A stretch of DNA of 64,000 nt, taken from the NCBI RefSeq assembly GCF_026723825.1, contig NZ_CP113519.1:1550001-1614000 (forward strand), read 5' to 3'. Positions within the stretch are counted from its first letter, which is position 1; every line of letters begins with the position of its first letter. A model generated the notes under the pieces. It saw only the letters and a program-made list of their open reading frames with translations, did not search any database and was not told the origin of the DNA. The DNA comes from Pseudomonas sp. GOM7 (GTDB lineage: Bacteria > Pseudomonadota > Gammaproteobacteria > Pseudomonadales > Pseudomonadaceae). This document shows positions 56,455 to 64,000 of the stretch, piece by piece. A program made the position numbers and the translations under genes.

Positions 56455-56577
56455 ATGGATGACTGCAAGTCCAAGCTGCTGGATCAACTGCGCCAGCAGA
56501 TTCGATTCAGAAACTATTCCATCCGTACCGAAGTTGTCTATGCCGAGTGGGCAAAACGCTATATCCGCCTTGAGTAG
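56455..56577 (+). pseudogene. Integron integrase N-terminal remnant
   Basis: Forty residues matching the N-terminal SAM-like domain of IntI-type tyrosine recombinases (LLDQLRQQIRFRNYSIRTE, then YAEWAKRYIR), followed by a stop. The catalytic domain is absent, so it is inactive. It is divergent from the HEPN cassette, as intI is from the cassette array. A hairpin repeat starts directly at the break. Confidence 0.8.
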
Positions 56578-56578
56578 C

Positions 56579-56701
56579 TCCCATGCTCTGGCGTGGGAGA
56601 AGCCTTGCTATGCTCTGTGCTTGTTGCGGAGGTAGATATGCAACAGCCAGTTGATGGACGCTGTAGCGTCGAGGGTTGCATTCCCAAGCGGAGCGTGGGA
56701 A
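56579..56701. repeat. Two TCCCA...TGGGA palindromes
   Basis: CTCCCATGC/GCGTGGGAG hairpin at 56579-56600 and TTCCCA...TGGGAA at 56680-56701, of the common Pseudomonas GTTCCCACGCTC type. They adjoin the truncated integrase and may have caused its loss. The rest of 56578-56947 holds no gene. Confidence 0.7.
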
Positions 56702-56947
56702 CGATCCATTACCTCACAGGGGCTGCCGGGCGTGCCCGGAATGGGTGCCAAGGGCCGCGAAACTGTCCATTCGCTGAACCCCATATTCCATTTACAGCTT
56801 GTTGCAATCGATTGACTGAACTTTTCTGTTTTGTTGGAGTCACGCCTTCGTCCAGGGGCGTGCTTGTCCTCGCTCCTGGCGTTCTTGCGGGTTGCGCTTG
56901 GGCGGTGGTTTCGCTGAGCGCAGCGCCCTTCGCGACGGTGAGAGGCC

Positions 56948-57868
56948 ATGATCGAGATAAGAAACCTGACCAAGCGTTTTGCGCAGCACACGGCAGTCGA
57001 TGATCTGTCGTTCCAAGTCCAGCCAGGGGAAGTGCTGGGCTTTCTCGGCCCCAACGGGGCCGGCAAATCCACCACCATGAAGATGCTCACCGGATTTCTC
57101 GCGCCGACCTCCGGCACGGCGAGCATTCTCGGTAGCGATATCCAGACCCAGACCCTCCAGGCCCAGCGGCAGATCGGTTATCTGCCGGAAGGTGCGCCGT
57201 GCTACGGCGACATGACGGTGCGTGGCTTTCTCGAGTTCATCGCCGAGGTGCGCGGTTTTCGTGGCGCGGAGAAGACGCTACGGGTGCAGCGTGCAGTGGC
57301 GCAACTGGAGCTGGACAAGGTGCTGGAGCAGAGCATCGAGACGCTGTCCAAGGGTTTCAAGCGCCGCGTCGGCCTGGCCCAGGCGATTCTGCATGACCCG
57401 CGTGTGCTGATCCTCGACGAGCCCACCGATGGCCTCGACCCCAATCAGAAGCATCAGGTGCGCCAGCTCATCCAGGGGCTGGCCCGTGACAAGATCGTGA
57501 TCATTTCCACCCATATCCTCGAAGAGGTCACGGCGCTGTGCACCCGCGCGGTGATCATCGCTCAGGGCCGCCTGCTGGCCGATGGCACGCCGCTGGAGCT
57601 GGAAAGCCGCTCGCGCTACCACCAGGCAGTGACGCTGCTGGCCGATGAGGCGCTGGATCAGGATGCCCTGGCGGCCCTGCCGGGTGTCGCCGGTGTCGAG
57701 GAGAACGCCCGTGAGCACAGCCTGAGCGTGTTGGCGCAGCCGGGCGAGGTGATCTTCCCGCAGGTCAATGCGTTGATCGCCGAGCGTGGCTGGAAGGTCA
57801 GGGAACTCAATGTTGAACGCGGTCGGCTCGATGAGGTGTTCCGCACGCTGACCCGGGGAGAGCAGTGA
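56948..57868 (+). CDS. ABC transporter ATPase (GldA/CcmA-like)
   Basis: A 306-residue ABC ATPase of the exporter type. Walker A GPNGAGKS at about 33-40, signature LSKGFKRRVGLAQAIL, and Walker B VLILDEPTDGLDP. First of four genes with the order GldA-GldF-GldG-DUF4340. In Bacteroidetes the Gld set serves gliding, but Pseudomonas do not glide, so the substrate is unknown. The stop overlaps the permease start (TGATG). Confidence 0.88.
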   Translation: MIEIRNLTKRFAQHTAVDDLSFQVQPGEVLGFLGPNGAGKSTTMKMLTGFLAPTSGTASILGSDIQTQTLQAQRQIGYLPEGAPCYGDMTVRGFLEFIAEVRGFRGAEKTLRVQRAVAQLELDKVLEQSIETLSKGFKRRVGLAQAILHDPRVLILDEPTDGLDPNQKHQVRQLIQGLARDKIVIISTHILEEVTALCTRAVIIAQGRLLADGTPLELESRSRYHQAVTLLADEALDQDALAALPGVAGVEENAREHSLSVLAQPGEVIFPQVNALIAERGWKVRELNVERGRLDEVFRTLTRGEQ

Positions 57869-58599
57869 TGACCCAGTTGCCCGTGATCTTCAAACGTGAG
57901 CTGGCCAGCTATTTCGCCACGCCGCTGGCCTATGTGTTCATCGTCATCTTCCTGGTGCTGTCCGGGGTGTTCACCTTCTACCTGGGGGGCTTCTTCGAGG
58001 GGGGGCAGGCGAACCTGTCGGCCTTCTTCAACTTCCATCCCTGGCTGTATCTGTTCCTGGTGCCGGCCATCGCCATGCGCCTGTGGGCGGAGGAGCGCAA
58101 GTCCGGTTCCATCGAGCTGCTGATGACCCTGCCGATCACCCGCTTCGAGGCGGTTACCGGCAAGTTTCTGGCGGCCTGGGTGTTCGCCGGCATCGCGCTG
58201 CTGCTGACCTTCCCCATGGTCATCACCGTCAACTACCTGGGCGAGCCGGACAATGGCGCCATCGTCACCGGCTACATCGGTAGCTGGTTGCTGGCGGGGG
58301 CGTACTTGGCCATCGGCTCGTGCATGTCGGCGCTGAGCAAGAACCAGGTGATTGCCTTCATCCTCGCGGTCAGCGCCTGCTTCCTGTTCATCGTCAGTGG
58401 CTTTCCCATGGTGCTCGACGCCTTCGCCTGGGCGCCGCAGTGGCTGGTGGATGCCATCGCCTCGCTGAGCTTCCTGGTGCGCTTCGATGCCATCAGCAAG
58501 GGCGTGATCGATGCGCGCGACCTGCTGTATTTCCTCTCGTTGATCGCCGCCTGGCTCACCGCCACCGCCGTGGTCATCGACCTGAAGAAAGCCGACTGA
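57868..58599 (+). CDS. ABC transporter permease (GldF/ABC-2 type)
   Basis: A 243-residue ABC-2 permease with six helices. Features: VIFKRELASYFATPLAYVF at the start and LWAEERKSGSIELLMTLPIT, the usual first cytoplasmic motif. Translationally coupled to the ATPase. Confidence 0.88.
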   Translation: MTQLPVIFKRELASYFATPLAYVFIVIFLVLSGVFTFYLGGFFEGGQANLSAFFNFHPWLYLFLVPAIAMRLWAEERKSGSIELLMTLPITRFEAVTGKFLAAWVFAGIALLLTFPMVITVNYLGEPDNGAIVTGYIGSWLLAGAYLAIGSCMSALSKNQVIAFILAVSACFLFIVSGFPMVLDAFAWAPQWLVDAIASLSFLVRFDAISKGVIDARDLLYFLSLIAAWLTATAVVIDLKKAD

Positions 58600-58611
58600 A
58601 GGAATGCGCCC

Positions 58612-60444
58612 ATGAAAAAGCTGATCTATTCCGGCGCCGGGTTGCTGCTGATCGCGGTGGCCTTTATCGCCTTCAACCTGCTGGCCGGTATCGGCCTGGG
58701 CGGTGCGCGCCTGGATCTGACCGAGCAGAAGCTCTACACCATCTCCGACGGCACCAAGCAGATCCTTGGCGAGCTGGACGAGCCGATCAACCTGTACTTC
58801 TTCTATTCGGACAAAGTCGCCAAGGATCTGCCGGCCTTACGCACCTACGCCCAGCGCGTGGAGGAGATGCTCAAGGCCTACCAGGCCCAGGCGAACGGCA
58901 AGATCCGTCTGCACATCATCGACCCCGAACCCTTCTCCGAGGACGAGGACAAGGCCGCGCAGTTCGGCCTGCAGGCCATCCCGTTGCAGCAGGGCGGCGA
59001 TTCCATCTACTTCGGCCTGGCCGGCACCAACGCGCTGGACGACACCCAGGTGATCCCGTTCTTTGCCCTGGATCAGGAGGAGCATCTCGAATACGAGCTG
59101 AGCCGCCTGGTGCAGACCCTGGCCAAGCCCGAGCTGCCGGTGGTCGGGGTGCTCTCCGAACTGCCGATGACCGGCGGCTTCGACATGATGACGCAACAGC
59201 CGACGTCGCCGTGGATGGTGCTGGAGCAGGTGCGCCAGTTGTTCCAGATCGAGACCCTCAAGCCTGACGTCGACCAGATTCCCGACAAGGTATCGGTGCT
59301 CTGGCTGGTGCACCCGAAAAACCTGCCGCAGCAGACGCTCTATGCCATCGACCAGTTCGTGCTGCGTGGCGGCAAGCTGATGGTCTTCGTCGACCCCTAT
59401 GCCGAAGCCGACACGGGGGGAATGCCGGGGGAGATGGCGGTGGACAAGTCGTCCGATCTCGAGCCGCTGTTCAAGGCCTGGGGCCTGCGCATGGTGCCGG
59501 ACAAGGTGCTGGGCGATGGTTCTTACGCCATGTCGGTCAACCGCGGCCAGGGCCAGCGTCCGGTGCGCCATGCCGCCTGGTTGAACCTGCCGCGCAAGGC
59601 GCTGGATCAGAACGACATCGCCACTGCCGGGCTGGAGAACCTCACCGTCGCCACCGCTGGCATCCTCGAACCCGTGGAGGGGGCGAAGACGCATTTCACC
59701 CCGCTGATGCAGAGTTCGGAGTACGCCATGCCCTTCGATGCCAAGCGTTTCGCCATGCTCAGCAACCCGGAGGAACTGATCCGCGAGCTGGAGCCCACCG
59801 GCGAGCGCTACACCATCGCCGCGCGCATCGACGGGCCGGCGCAGAGCGCCTTCCCCGACGGCATCGAAGGACGCAAGGATGGCCTCAAGCAGGCCGACAA
59901 CATCAACGTGATCGCCGTGGCCGACACCGACATCCTCAGCGACCGCATGTGGGTGCAGGTGCAGGACTTCTTCGGCCAGCGCATTCCCCAGCCCTGGGCT
60001 GACAACGGCAGCTTCACCATCAACGCGCTGGACAACCTGAGCGGCTCCGACGCACTGATCAGCGTGCGTTCCCGTGGCCGCTTCAGCCGCCCGTTCACCG
60101 TGGTGGATGAGCTGCAGCGCGCCGCCGAGCAGCGTTTCCGTGACAAGGAGCAAGCCTTGCAGGCGCGCCTGAGCGAGACCGAGCAGCAACTGGCCGCGTT
60201 GCAGCACAGCGATGACCCGAACAAGGCCTTGGAGCTGACGCCGGAGCAGCAGAAGACGCTGCAGCGTTTCATTCAGCAGAAGCTGGAGATCCGCAAGGAG
60301 CTGCGCGACGTGCAATACCAGCTCAACGCCAATATCGAGTCGCTGGGGCGTACCTTGAAGATCATCAATATCGCCCTGGTGCCGGCGTTGCTGACCCTTG
60401 GCGTGCTGGCGCTGTGGCTGTGGCGCAGGCGTCGTCGCGCGTGA
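58612..60444 (+). CDS. GldG-like ABC-type auxiliary membrane protein
   Basis: A 610-residue protein with an N-terminal helix (about 5-25), a large periplasmic part of the ABC_transp_aux/DUF7088 kind (LDLTEQKLYTISDGTKQIL near 36-54), a late coiled coil (about 490-580) and a C-terminal helix ending in a basic tail. GldG members work with the GldF permease. RBS GAAGGAATG. Third gene of the operon. Confidence 0.85.
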   Translation: MKKLIYSGAGLLLIAVAFIAFNLLAGIGLGGARLDLTEQKLYTISDGTKQILGELDEPINLYFFYSDKVAKDLPALRTYAQRVEEMLKAYQAQANGKIRLHIIDPEPFSEDEDKAAQFGLQAIPLQQGGDSIYFGLAGTNALDDTQVIPFFALDQEEHLEYELSRLVQTLAKPELPVVGVLSELPMTGGFDMMTQQPTSPWMVLEQVRQLFQIETLKPDVDQIPDKVSVLWLVHPKNLPQQTLYAIDQFVLRGGKLMVFVDPYAEADTGGMPGEMAVDKSSDLEPLFKAWGLRMVPDKVLGDGSYAMSVNRGQGQRPVRHAAWLNLPRKALDQNDIATAGLENLTVATAGILEPVEGAKTHFTPLMQSSEYAMPFDAKRFAMLSNPEELIRELEPTGERYTIAARIDGPAQSAFPDGIEGRKDGLKQADNINVIAVADTDILSDRMWVQVQDFFGQRIPQPWADNGSFTINALDNLSGSDALISVRSRGRFSRPFTVVDELQRAAEQRFRDKEQALQARLSETEQQLAALQHSDDPNKALELTPEQQKTLQRFIQQKLEIRKELRDVQYQLNANIESLGRTLKIINIALVPALLTLGVLALWLWRRRRRA

Positions 60445-60454
60445 GGGCATCACC

Positions 60455-60576
60455 TGTGGGAGGCGCTTCAGCGGCGACAGTCGCGGCTAAAGCCCCTCCC
60501 ACGAACCGGGCGTAGGGTGGATCACGCTCCACCGATCCACCGTTGCGGTGGATGTAAAAAGCGACATCCACCCTAC
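60455..60576. repeat. GTGGGAGG-class and GTAGGGTGGATC-class repeats
   Basis: An inverted pair of the GTGGGAGGGGC...GCCGCGAC class (60455-60502) followed by an inverted repeat starting GTAGGGTGGATCACG (60512) and ending CATCCACCCTAC (60576), between the GldG-like gene and the DUF4340 gene. Confidence 0.85.
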
Positions 60577-60608
60577 GCCGCTTCCGAATCATCAACAGTG
60601 AGATGGGT

Positions 60609-61598
60609 ATGGGACGTAAAGGTCTGATCGCATTGATCGTCATCGTGCTGCTCTGTGTGCTGGGCTACCTGGCCCTGCAGCGCAGCCAGCAGCAGAGCAC
60701 GGCACAGGTCGAGCAAGGGCCCTGGCTGGCTGCCGAGCAGGATTATCTGGGCAGTCTGCAGGCCCTGGAAATCGAGTCGCCCGGCCAGCCGCCGGTGCGT
60801 ATCGAGCGTCATGGCGAGGCCTGGGTGGTGCCGGCCAAGGCCGACTACCCGGCAGCGCCACAACCCCTGGCCGACCTGCTGCGTGGCTTGCGTGAGGCGC
60901 GCATCGTCGAGGCCAAGACCGCCAACCCGCAATGGCATGCCCGCCTGGGCCTGGCTGAGCAGGGTGAAGCCGGGGAGCAGGCACAGCGGATCAAGCTGCA
61001 CTTCGAGGGCCACCCGGAACTCGATCTGCTCCTGGGCAAGCCCTCTCAGCAGGGTAGCGGGCAACTGGTGCGACGTTCCGGGGAGAATCAGGTCTGGCTG
61101 ATCGACCAGAGCCTGCAACTGCCAGACAGCGAGCTGGACTGGCTGGATCGCCGGGTCACCGACATTCCCTTCACCAGCATCGCGCGCCTCGAGTTGCGCC
61201 ATGCCGATGGCCAGACGCTGACCCTGACGCGCGCCGATGCCAAGCAGTACAACTTTGCCGTCGAGGAACTGCGCAAGGATCAGAAGCTCAGCTTCGAGGG
61301 CGCCGCCAATGGCGTGGCCACCCTGTTCTCCAATTTGCAGTTCGCCGACGCCGCGCCCTTGGCGCAGGTTGGCTTCAAGCAGGCACCGGTGTTGCAATTG
61401 AGCCTCGGCGGCTTCGACGGGCAGAAGCTGCAGGGAGCCTTGTACAAGCAGGGCGACGCCTACTGGCTGGTGCTCGACAAGCACGAAGGCTTCAAGGAGG
61501 GCGAGGTCAGTGCCCGGCCGGACTGGGCCTATCGGCTGGAGCCCGAACAGGTGCAGCGCTTGACCAAGACCGTGCGCGATCTGTCGGCCAAGGGCTGA
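60609..61598 (+). CDS. DUF4340 domain protein
   Basis: A 329-residue protein with one N-terminal helix (LIALIVIVLLCVLGYLAL) and an extracytoplasmic part of the DUF4340 type. It accompanies GldA-F-G sets in many proteobacteria and probably functions with them. ATG 60609 or 60603 (MGMGRKG) are both possible; GTGAG precedes them. Confidence 0.82.
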   Translation: MGRKGLIALIVIVLLCVLGYLALQRSQQQSTAQVEQGPWLAAEQDYLGSLQALEIESPGQPPVRIERHGEAWVVPAKADYPAAPQPLADLLRGLREARIVEAKTANPQWHARLGLAEQGEAGEQAQRIKLHFEGHPELDLLLGKPSQQGSGQLVRRSGENQVWLIDQSLQLPDSELDWLDRRVTDIPFTSIARLELRHADGQTLTLTRADAKQYNFAVEELRKDQKLSFEGAANGVATLFSNLQFADAAPLAQVGFKQAPVLQLSLGGFDGQKLQGALYKQGDAYWLVLDKHEGFKEGEVSARPDWAYRLEPEQVQRLTKTVRDLSAKG

Positions 61599-61651
61599 GC
61601 AGGATGACTTGCGGCCCGTTTCAGCGGGCCGTAGGTGCTGGCAAAAAGTGC

Positions 61652-61679
61652 TTTGCAGTGAAAATGCTTGCTTTATACT
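61652..61679 (+). promoter_or_regulatory. Candidate sigma-70 promoter of the cold-shock gene
   Basis: TTTGCA at 61652 and TATACT at 61674 with 16 bases between. It would give a 5' leader of about 125 bases, the long leader typical of cold-shock genes. Confidence 0.45.
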
Positions 61680-61811
61680 CGGCCGCAGCGGTTGCTGCGA
61701 GAATGTCTCTCAGGCGTGTTTTCTTAGCGTTTGCAGGCCGAGAATGTTTTACCGAACCGCCAAAGCGTCCGTGAGACCAATAAAAATATTGCGAGTTTGG
61801 AGAAGTTGCGA

Positions 61812-62021
61812 ATGGCAGAGCGTGAGACAGGAACCGTCAAATGGTTCAATGATTCCAAGGGTTATGGATTCATCCAGCGCGAGAGTGGCCAGGATGTGTT
61901 CGTCCACTATCGCGCCATTCGCGGCGAGGGCCACCGTACCCTGGTCGAAGGGCAGAAGGTGGAGTTCGGCGTGACCCAGGGCCAGAAGGGCCTGCAGGCC
62001 GAAGACGTTTCCACGCTCTGA
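61812..62021 (+). CDS. Cold-shock domain protein
   Basis: A 69-residue CspA-type nucleic-acid chaperone with RNP1 KGYGFI (17-22) and RNP2 DVFVHY (28-33). The opening [14 protein letters not shown] and the end [10 protein letters not shown] match Pseudomonas Csp proteins. GGAG precedes ATG 61812. Confidence 0.95.
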   Translation: MAERETGTVKWFNDSKGYGFIQRESGQDVFVHYRAIRGEGHRTLVEGQKVEFGVTQGQKGLQAEDVSTL

Positions 62022-62034
62022 AGGCAATGCCACG

Positions 62035-62058
62035 AGGCCCGTCGATGACGGGCCTTTT
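62035..62058 (+). terminator. Terminator of the cold-shock gene
   Basis: Stem GGCCCGTC/GACGGGCC with a GAT loop followed by TTTT, 15 bases past the stop codon. Confidence 0.88.
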
Positions 62059-62084
62059 CGTTTGTGCCGGTATTGTTCGTCAGC

Positions 62085-62666
62085 TCAAGCCGGCGAGCGT
62101 CCATCCACCTCGGTTATCGGGCGGATCACCCGGCACGGATTACCAGCGGCGAGCACGCCTGGAGGGATCGAACGATTCACCACACTGCCGGCACCGATCA
62201 CGCTGCCATCGCCAATCGTCACCCCCGGTAGGATAGAGGCGCCGGCCCCGACCCAGACGTCGTTGCCAATGGTCACTGGCCACGCATATTCGAGCCCGGC
62301 GTTGCGCCGCTGTACATCCAGCGGATGCCCGGCAGTGTAGATGCCGACATTGGGGGCGATGAACACGTTGTTGCCGATGTTCACGCTGGCGCAGTCGAGG
62401 ATGACGAGGTTGACGTTGGCGTAGAAGTGCTGGCCGATGTGGATGTTGTGGCCGTAGTCGCAGTGGAAGGGGCCTTCGATGGTGAAGCCCTCGCCGATGC
62501 TGGCGATGATCCCCCGCAGTTGCGCCTCGCGGCTGTGCCTTTCGCTCGGGCAGGTGGCGTTCAGCTTGAACAGCTTGATCTTGGTGCGCAGCCGTTGCGC
62601 AAGCAACTCAGGGGCGTTGTTAGCATCGTAGAGCAGGCCGGCTGCGGCTTTCTCGGCTTCGTTCAT
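62085..62666 (-). CDS. Sugar O-acetyltransferase (maltose acetyltransferase/LacA-like)
   Basis: A 193-residue left-handed beta-helix acetyltransferase. Features: ECTIEGPF-like core (GEGFTIEGPFHCDYGHNIHIG), NVFIAPNVGIYTAGHP with the catalytic histidine, and repeats IGNDVWVGAGASILPGV. Acetylates a sugar with acetyl-CoA; the exact acceptor is not clear. ATG 62666 chosen; a GTG at 62705 is possible. Confidence 0.88.
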   Translation of the reverse strand: MNEAEKAAAGLLYDANNAPELLAQRLRTKIKLFKLNATCPSERHSREAQLRGIIASIGEGFTIEGPFHCDYGHNIHIGQHFYANVNLVILDCASVNIGNNVFIAPNVGIYTAGHPLDVQRRNAGLEYAWPVTIGNDVWVGAGASILPGVTIGDGSVIGAGSVVNRSIPPGVLAAGNPCRVIRPITEVDGRSPA

Positions 62667-62713
62667 GGGCGTCGCTCTGGATGGGGTGGCCGCCTGTTTG
62701 ACCACGCGACCTT

Positions 62714-63085
62714 TCAGTCCGTGCGCCAGATGATTTCGCTTTCGCCGTCGGCATCCACCTTGATCCAGCGGTCGGCTTGCTCGTCGCTTTCATCCTCGAC
62801 CCAAGTGCCCGGTGCGCAGCGGATCTGCACGCCGAGCGCGGCATGGGCGGCGCGGGCGCAGGCCAGGTCGTCGGCCCAGGGCGTGGCGTCGCTTTCCAGG
62901 TACAGGCTGTGCCATTTGCCCACGGCCTTGGGCAGCCAGGTCACCGGCACCCCGCCGGCCTGGCACTTGAAGGTCTGACCCTTCTGCTGCCAGTCGCTGC
63001 AGGGGCCGAGGACCTCGCCCAGCCACTGCGCCACAGCGTCGCGTTCGGCGTCTTTCAGGTAGATCTCGATATCGGGTTGGCGCAT
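62714..63085 (-). CDS. Conserved hypothetical protein
   Basis: A 123-residue soluble protein (MRQPDIEIYLKDAERDAVAQW) with no known domain. Tryptophan-rich and acidic towards the end. Six bases after the rlmA stop, so probably in one transcript with it. Confidence 0.7.
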   Translation of the reverse strand: MRQPDIEIYLKDAERDAVAQWLGEVLGPCSDWQQKGQTFKCQAGGVPVTWLPKAVGKWHSLYLESDATPWADDLACARAAHAALGVQIRCAPGTWVEDESDEQADRWIKVDADGESEIIWRTD

Positions 63086-63090
63086 GACGG

Positions 63091-63903
63091 TCAGTCCTGG
63101 TCTTTAACGATCCAATCGTAGCGGATGGAAACGGTGACATCGAAGGGTGTGGCGATCACCGCCTCACGACGTTCGGCGCTGGCGCGCCAGCCGTGCGGGG
63201 TCATGGCCAGCAGGTCGGCGCGCGCCTGGGCGTCGGCCAGGTGCAGGGCGAACTCCAGGGTTTCGCTGTGCGCCAACTGCATACCCGGCGGAATCAGCGC
63301 CAGGTGCTTCTGGTCATCGTAGTCGCGCACTTCGTCGTACAGCTTCTGCCGCAGCTCCATCAGGTGCACGCGGGTCGGGCCCATGCGCAGCAGGCCGCCA
63401 CCCGAGGCCAGCAGGCGCTTGGCCTCGCTCCAGTCGAGCGGGCTGAAGACGCTGGCCAGCAGCTGGCAACTGGCGTCGGCCAGGGGCACACGAGCCATGC
63501 TCGCCACCAGCCAGCTCAGTTGCGGCGTGCGCTTGCAGGCGCGCTTGACCGCCTCGCGGGAGATATCCAGGGCATGGCCGTCGGCAGCGGGCAGGGCGTG
63601 GGCGATCTGCTCGGTGTAATAACCCTCGCCGCAACCAATATCCAGCCAGCGTGCTGGCTTGCGTTCAGCGGCGAGTGCCGCCAGGCGAGCGGCCAGTGGG
63701 GCGTAGTGACCGCCTTCGAGGAAACGTCGGCGCGCCTCGACCATGGCGGCGTTGTCACCGGGATCGCGGCTGTTCTTGTGCTGCACCGGCAGCAGGTTGT
63801 AGTAGCCCTGCCGGGCGCGGTCGAAGCTGTGCCGGTTGTCGCAGGCCAGGCCGCTGGTGCTGGGCGCTAGCGGCGTCTGGCAGATGGGGCAGATCAGGCT
63901 CAT
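63091..63903 (-). CDS. rlmA: 23S rRNA (guanine745-N1)-methyltransferase
   Basis: A 270-residue methyltransferase. An N-terminal zinc site (C5, C8, C21, H25) is followed by the SAM pocket [14 protein letters not shown]. Order and length match RlmA, which methylates G745 of 23S rRNA. ATG 63903 overlaps the dapE stop (ATGA), so the genes are coupled. Confidence 0.92.
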   Translation of the reverse strand: MSLICPICQTPLAPSTSGLACDNRHSFDRARQGYYNLLPVQHKNSRDPGDNAAMVEARRRFLEGGHYAPLAARLAALAAERKPARWLDIGCGEGYYTEQIAHALPAADGHALDISREAVKRACKRTPQLSWLVASMARVPLADASCQLLASVFSPLDWSEAKRLLASGGGLLRMGPTRVHLMELRQKLYDEVRDYDDQKHLALIPPGMQLAHSETLEFALHLADAQARADLLAMTPHGWRASAERREAVIATPFDVTVSIRYDWIVKDQD

Positions 63904-64000
63904 GCGAGCAGTTTCACCAGAGTTTGATAGTAAACCTCGGTGAGCAGGTCGAGGTCGCTGGCCAGCACGCGTTCGTTGATTTGGTGGATGGTGGCGTTGA
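63900..64000 (-). CDS. dapE: Succinyl-diaminopimelate desuccinylase, 3' end
   Basis: Only the last 33 residues or so are in the window ([21 protein letters not shown] then [11 protein letters not shown]). They match the C-terminus of DapE, which makes L,L-diaminopimelate for lysine and cell wall. The remainder lies beyond the right edge. Confidence 0.85.
   Translation of the reverse strand, partial: NATIHQINERVLASDLDLLTEVYYQTLVKLLA

Noticed and set aside
61612..61632. Terminator after the DUF4340 gene
   Set aside because: GGCCCG/CGGGCC stem is present but there is no T tract; it may be only a weak pause hairpin.

Overview
The window is a high-GC gammaproteobacterial chromosome segment and almost certainly Pseudomonas in the broad sense. 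Evidence: an algD start nearly identical to the P. aeruginosa protein, a PhaG transacylase, a GcsR-type regulator beside glycine cleavage genes, McpS-like chemoreceptors, and several REP palindrome families scattered between genes. The glucosylglycerol synthase would fit a mendocina/oleovorans/stutzeri-like lineage, but that placement is inference.

Layout. 1-13 kb: 5' end of algD with an AT-rich leader, a fused lysophospholipid transporter/acyltransferase, a BASS transporter, two tandem chemoreceptors, a REP-associated transposase (RAYT) inside its REPs, a bifunctional glucosylglycerol-phosphate synthase/phosphatase, and an MFS transporter. 13-20 kb: gcvH-gcvP-gcvT downstream of a GcsR-like enhancer-binding protein, with a near-consensus sigma-54 promoter and GcsR-like sites between them. 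20-24 kb: periplasmic endonuclease I, a sodium:solute symporter and an MscS channel. 24.4-27.3 kb: an AT-rich two-gene island (NYN/PIN-like nuclease plus NACHT/STAND-like NTPase) beside tRNA-Gly(CCC). 27.6-31.3 kb: phaG, rsuA, a CWC protein and a diguanylate cyclase.

31.4-42.6 kb is a guanidine locus. Three transcription units each carry a guanidine riboswitch. A guanidine-I riboswitch precedes a periplasmic binding protein, two DUF1989 (carboxyguanidine deiminase-type) subunits and a guanidine/urea carboxylase. A second guanidine-I riboswitch precedes a permease and ATPase. A guanidine-II (mini-ykkC) riboswitch, with two ACGA-loop hairpins, precedes a 2-oxoglutarate/Fe(II) oxygenase and an unrecognised protein translationally coupled to it. 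No allophanate hydrolase is present in the window. The carboxylase gene carries an in-frame intergenic-type repeat that itself contains a 48-bp element; the same element interrupts a different REP class near 40.5 kb.

43-52 kb: a valine/methylmalonate-semialdehyde catabolic cluster (mmsB, hydroxyisobutyryl-CoA hydrolase, enoyl-CoA hydratase, acyl-CoA dehydrogenase, orphan amino-acid binding protein, mmsA) with divergent mmsR. 52-55.5 kb: HDOD protein, ung and two lipoproteins. 55.6-56.6 kb: a degenerate chromosomal integron, with a truncated integron integrase facing away from one cassette that encodes a HEPN-like protein. 57-61.6 kb: a Gld-type ABC exporter operon with a DUF4340 protein. 61.7-64 kb: a cold-shock protein, an acetyltransferase, rlmA and the 3' end of dapE.

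The strongest candidates for undescribed biology are the guanidine-II-controlled oxygenase pair, the NYN/STAND island, the integron cassette, and the 48-bp element nested in two repeat families.
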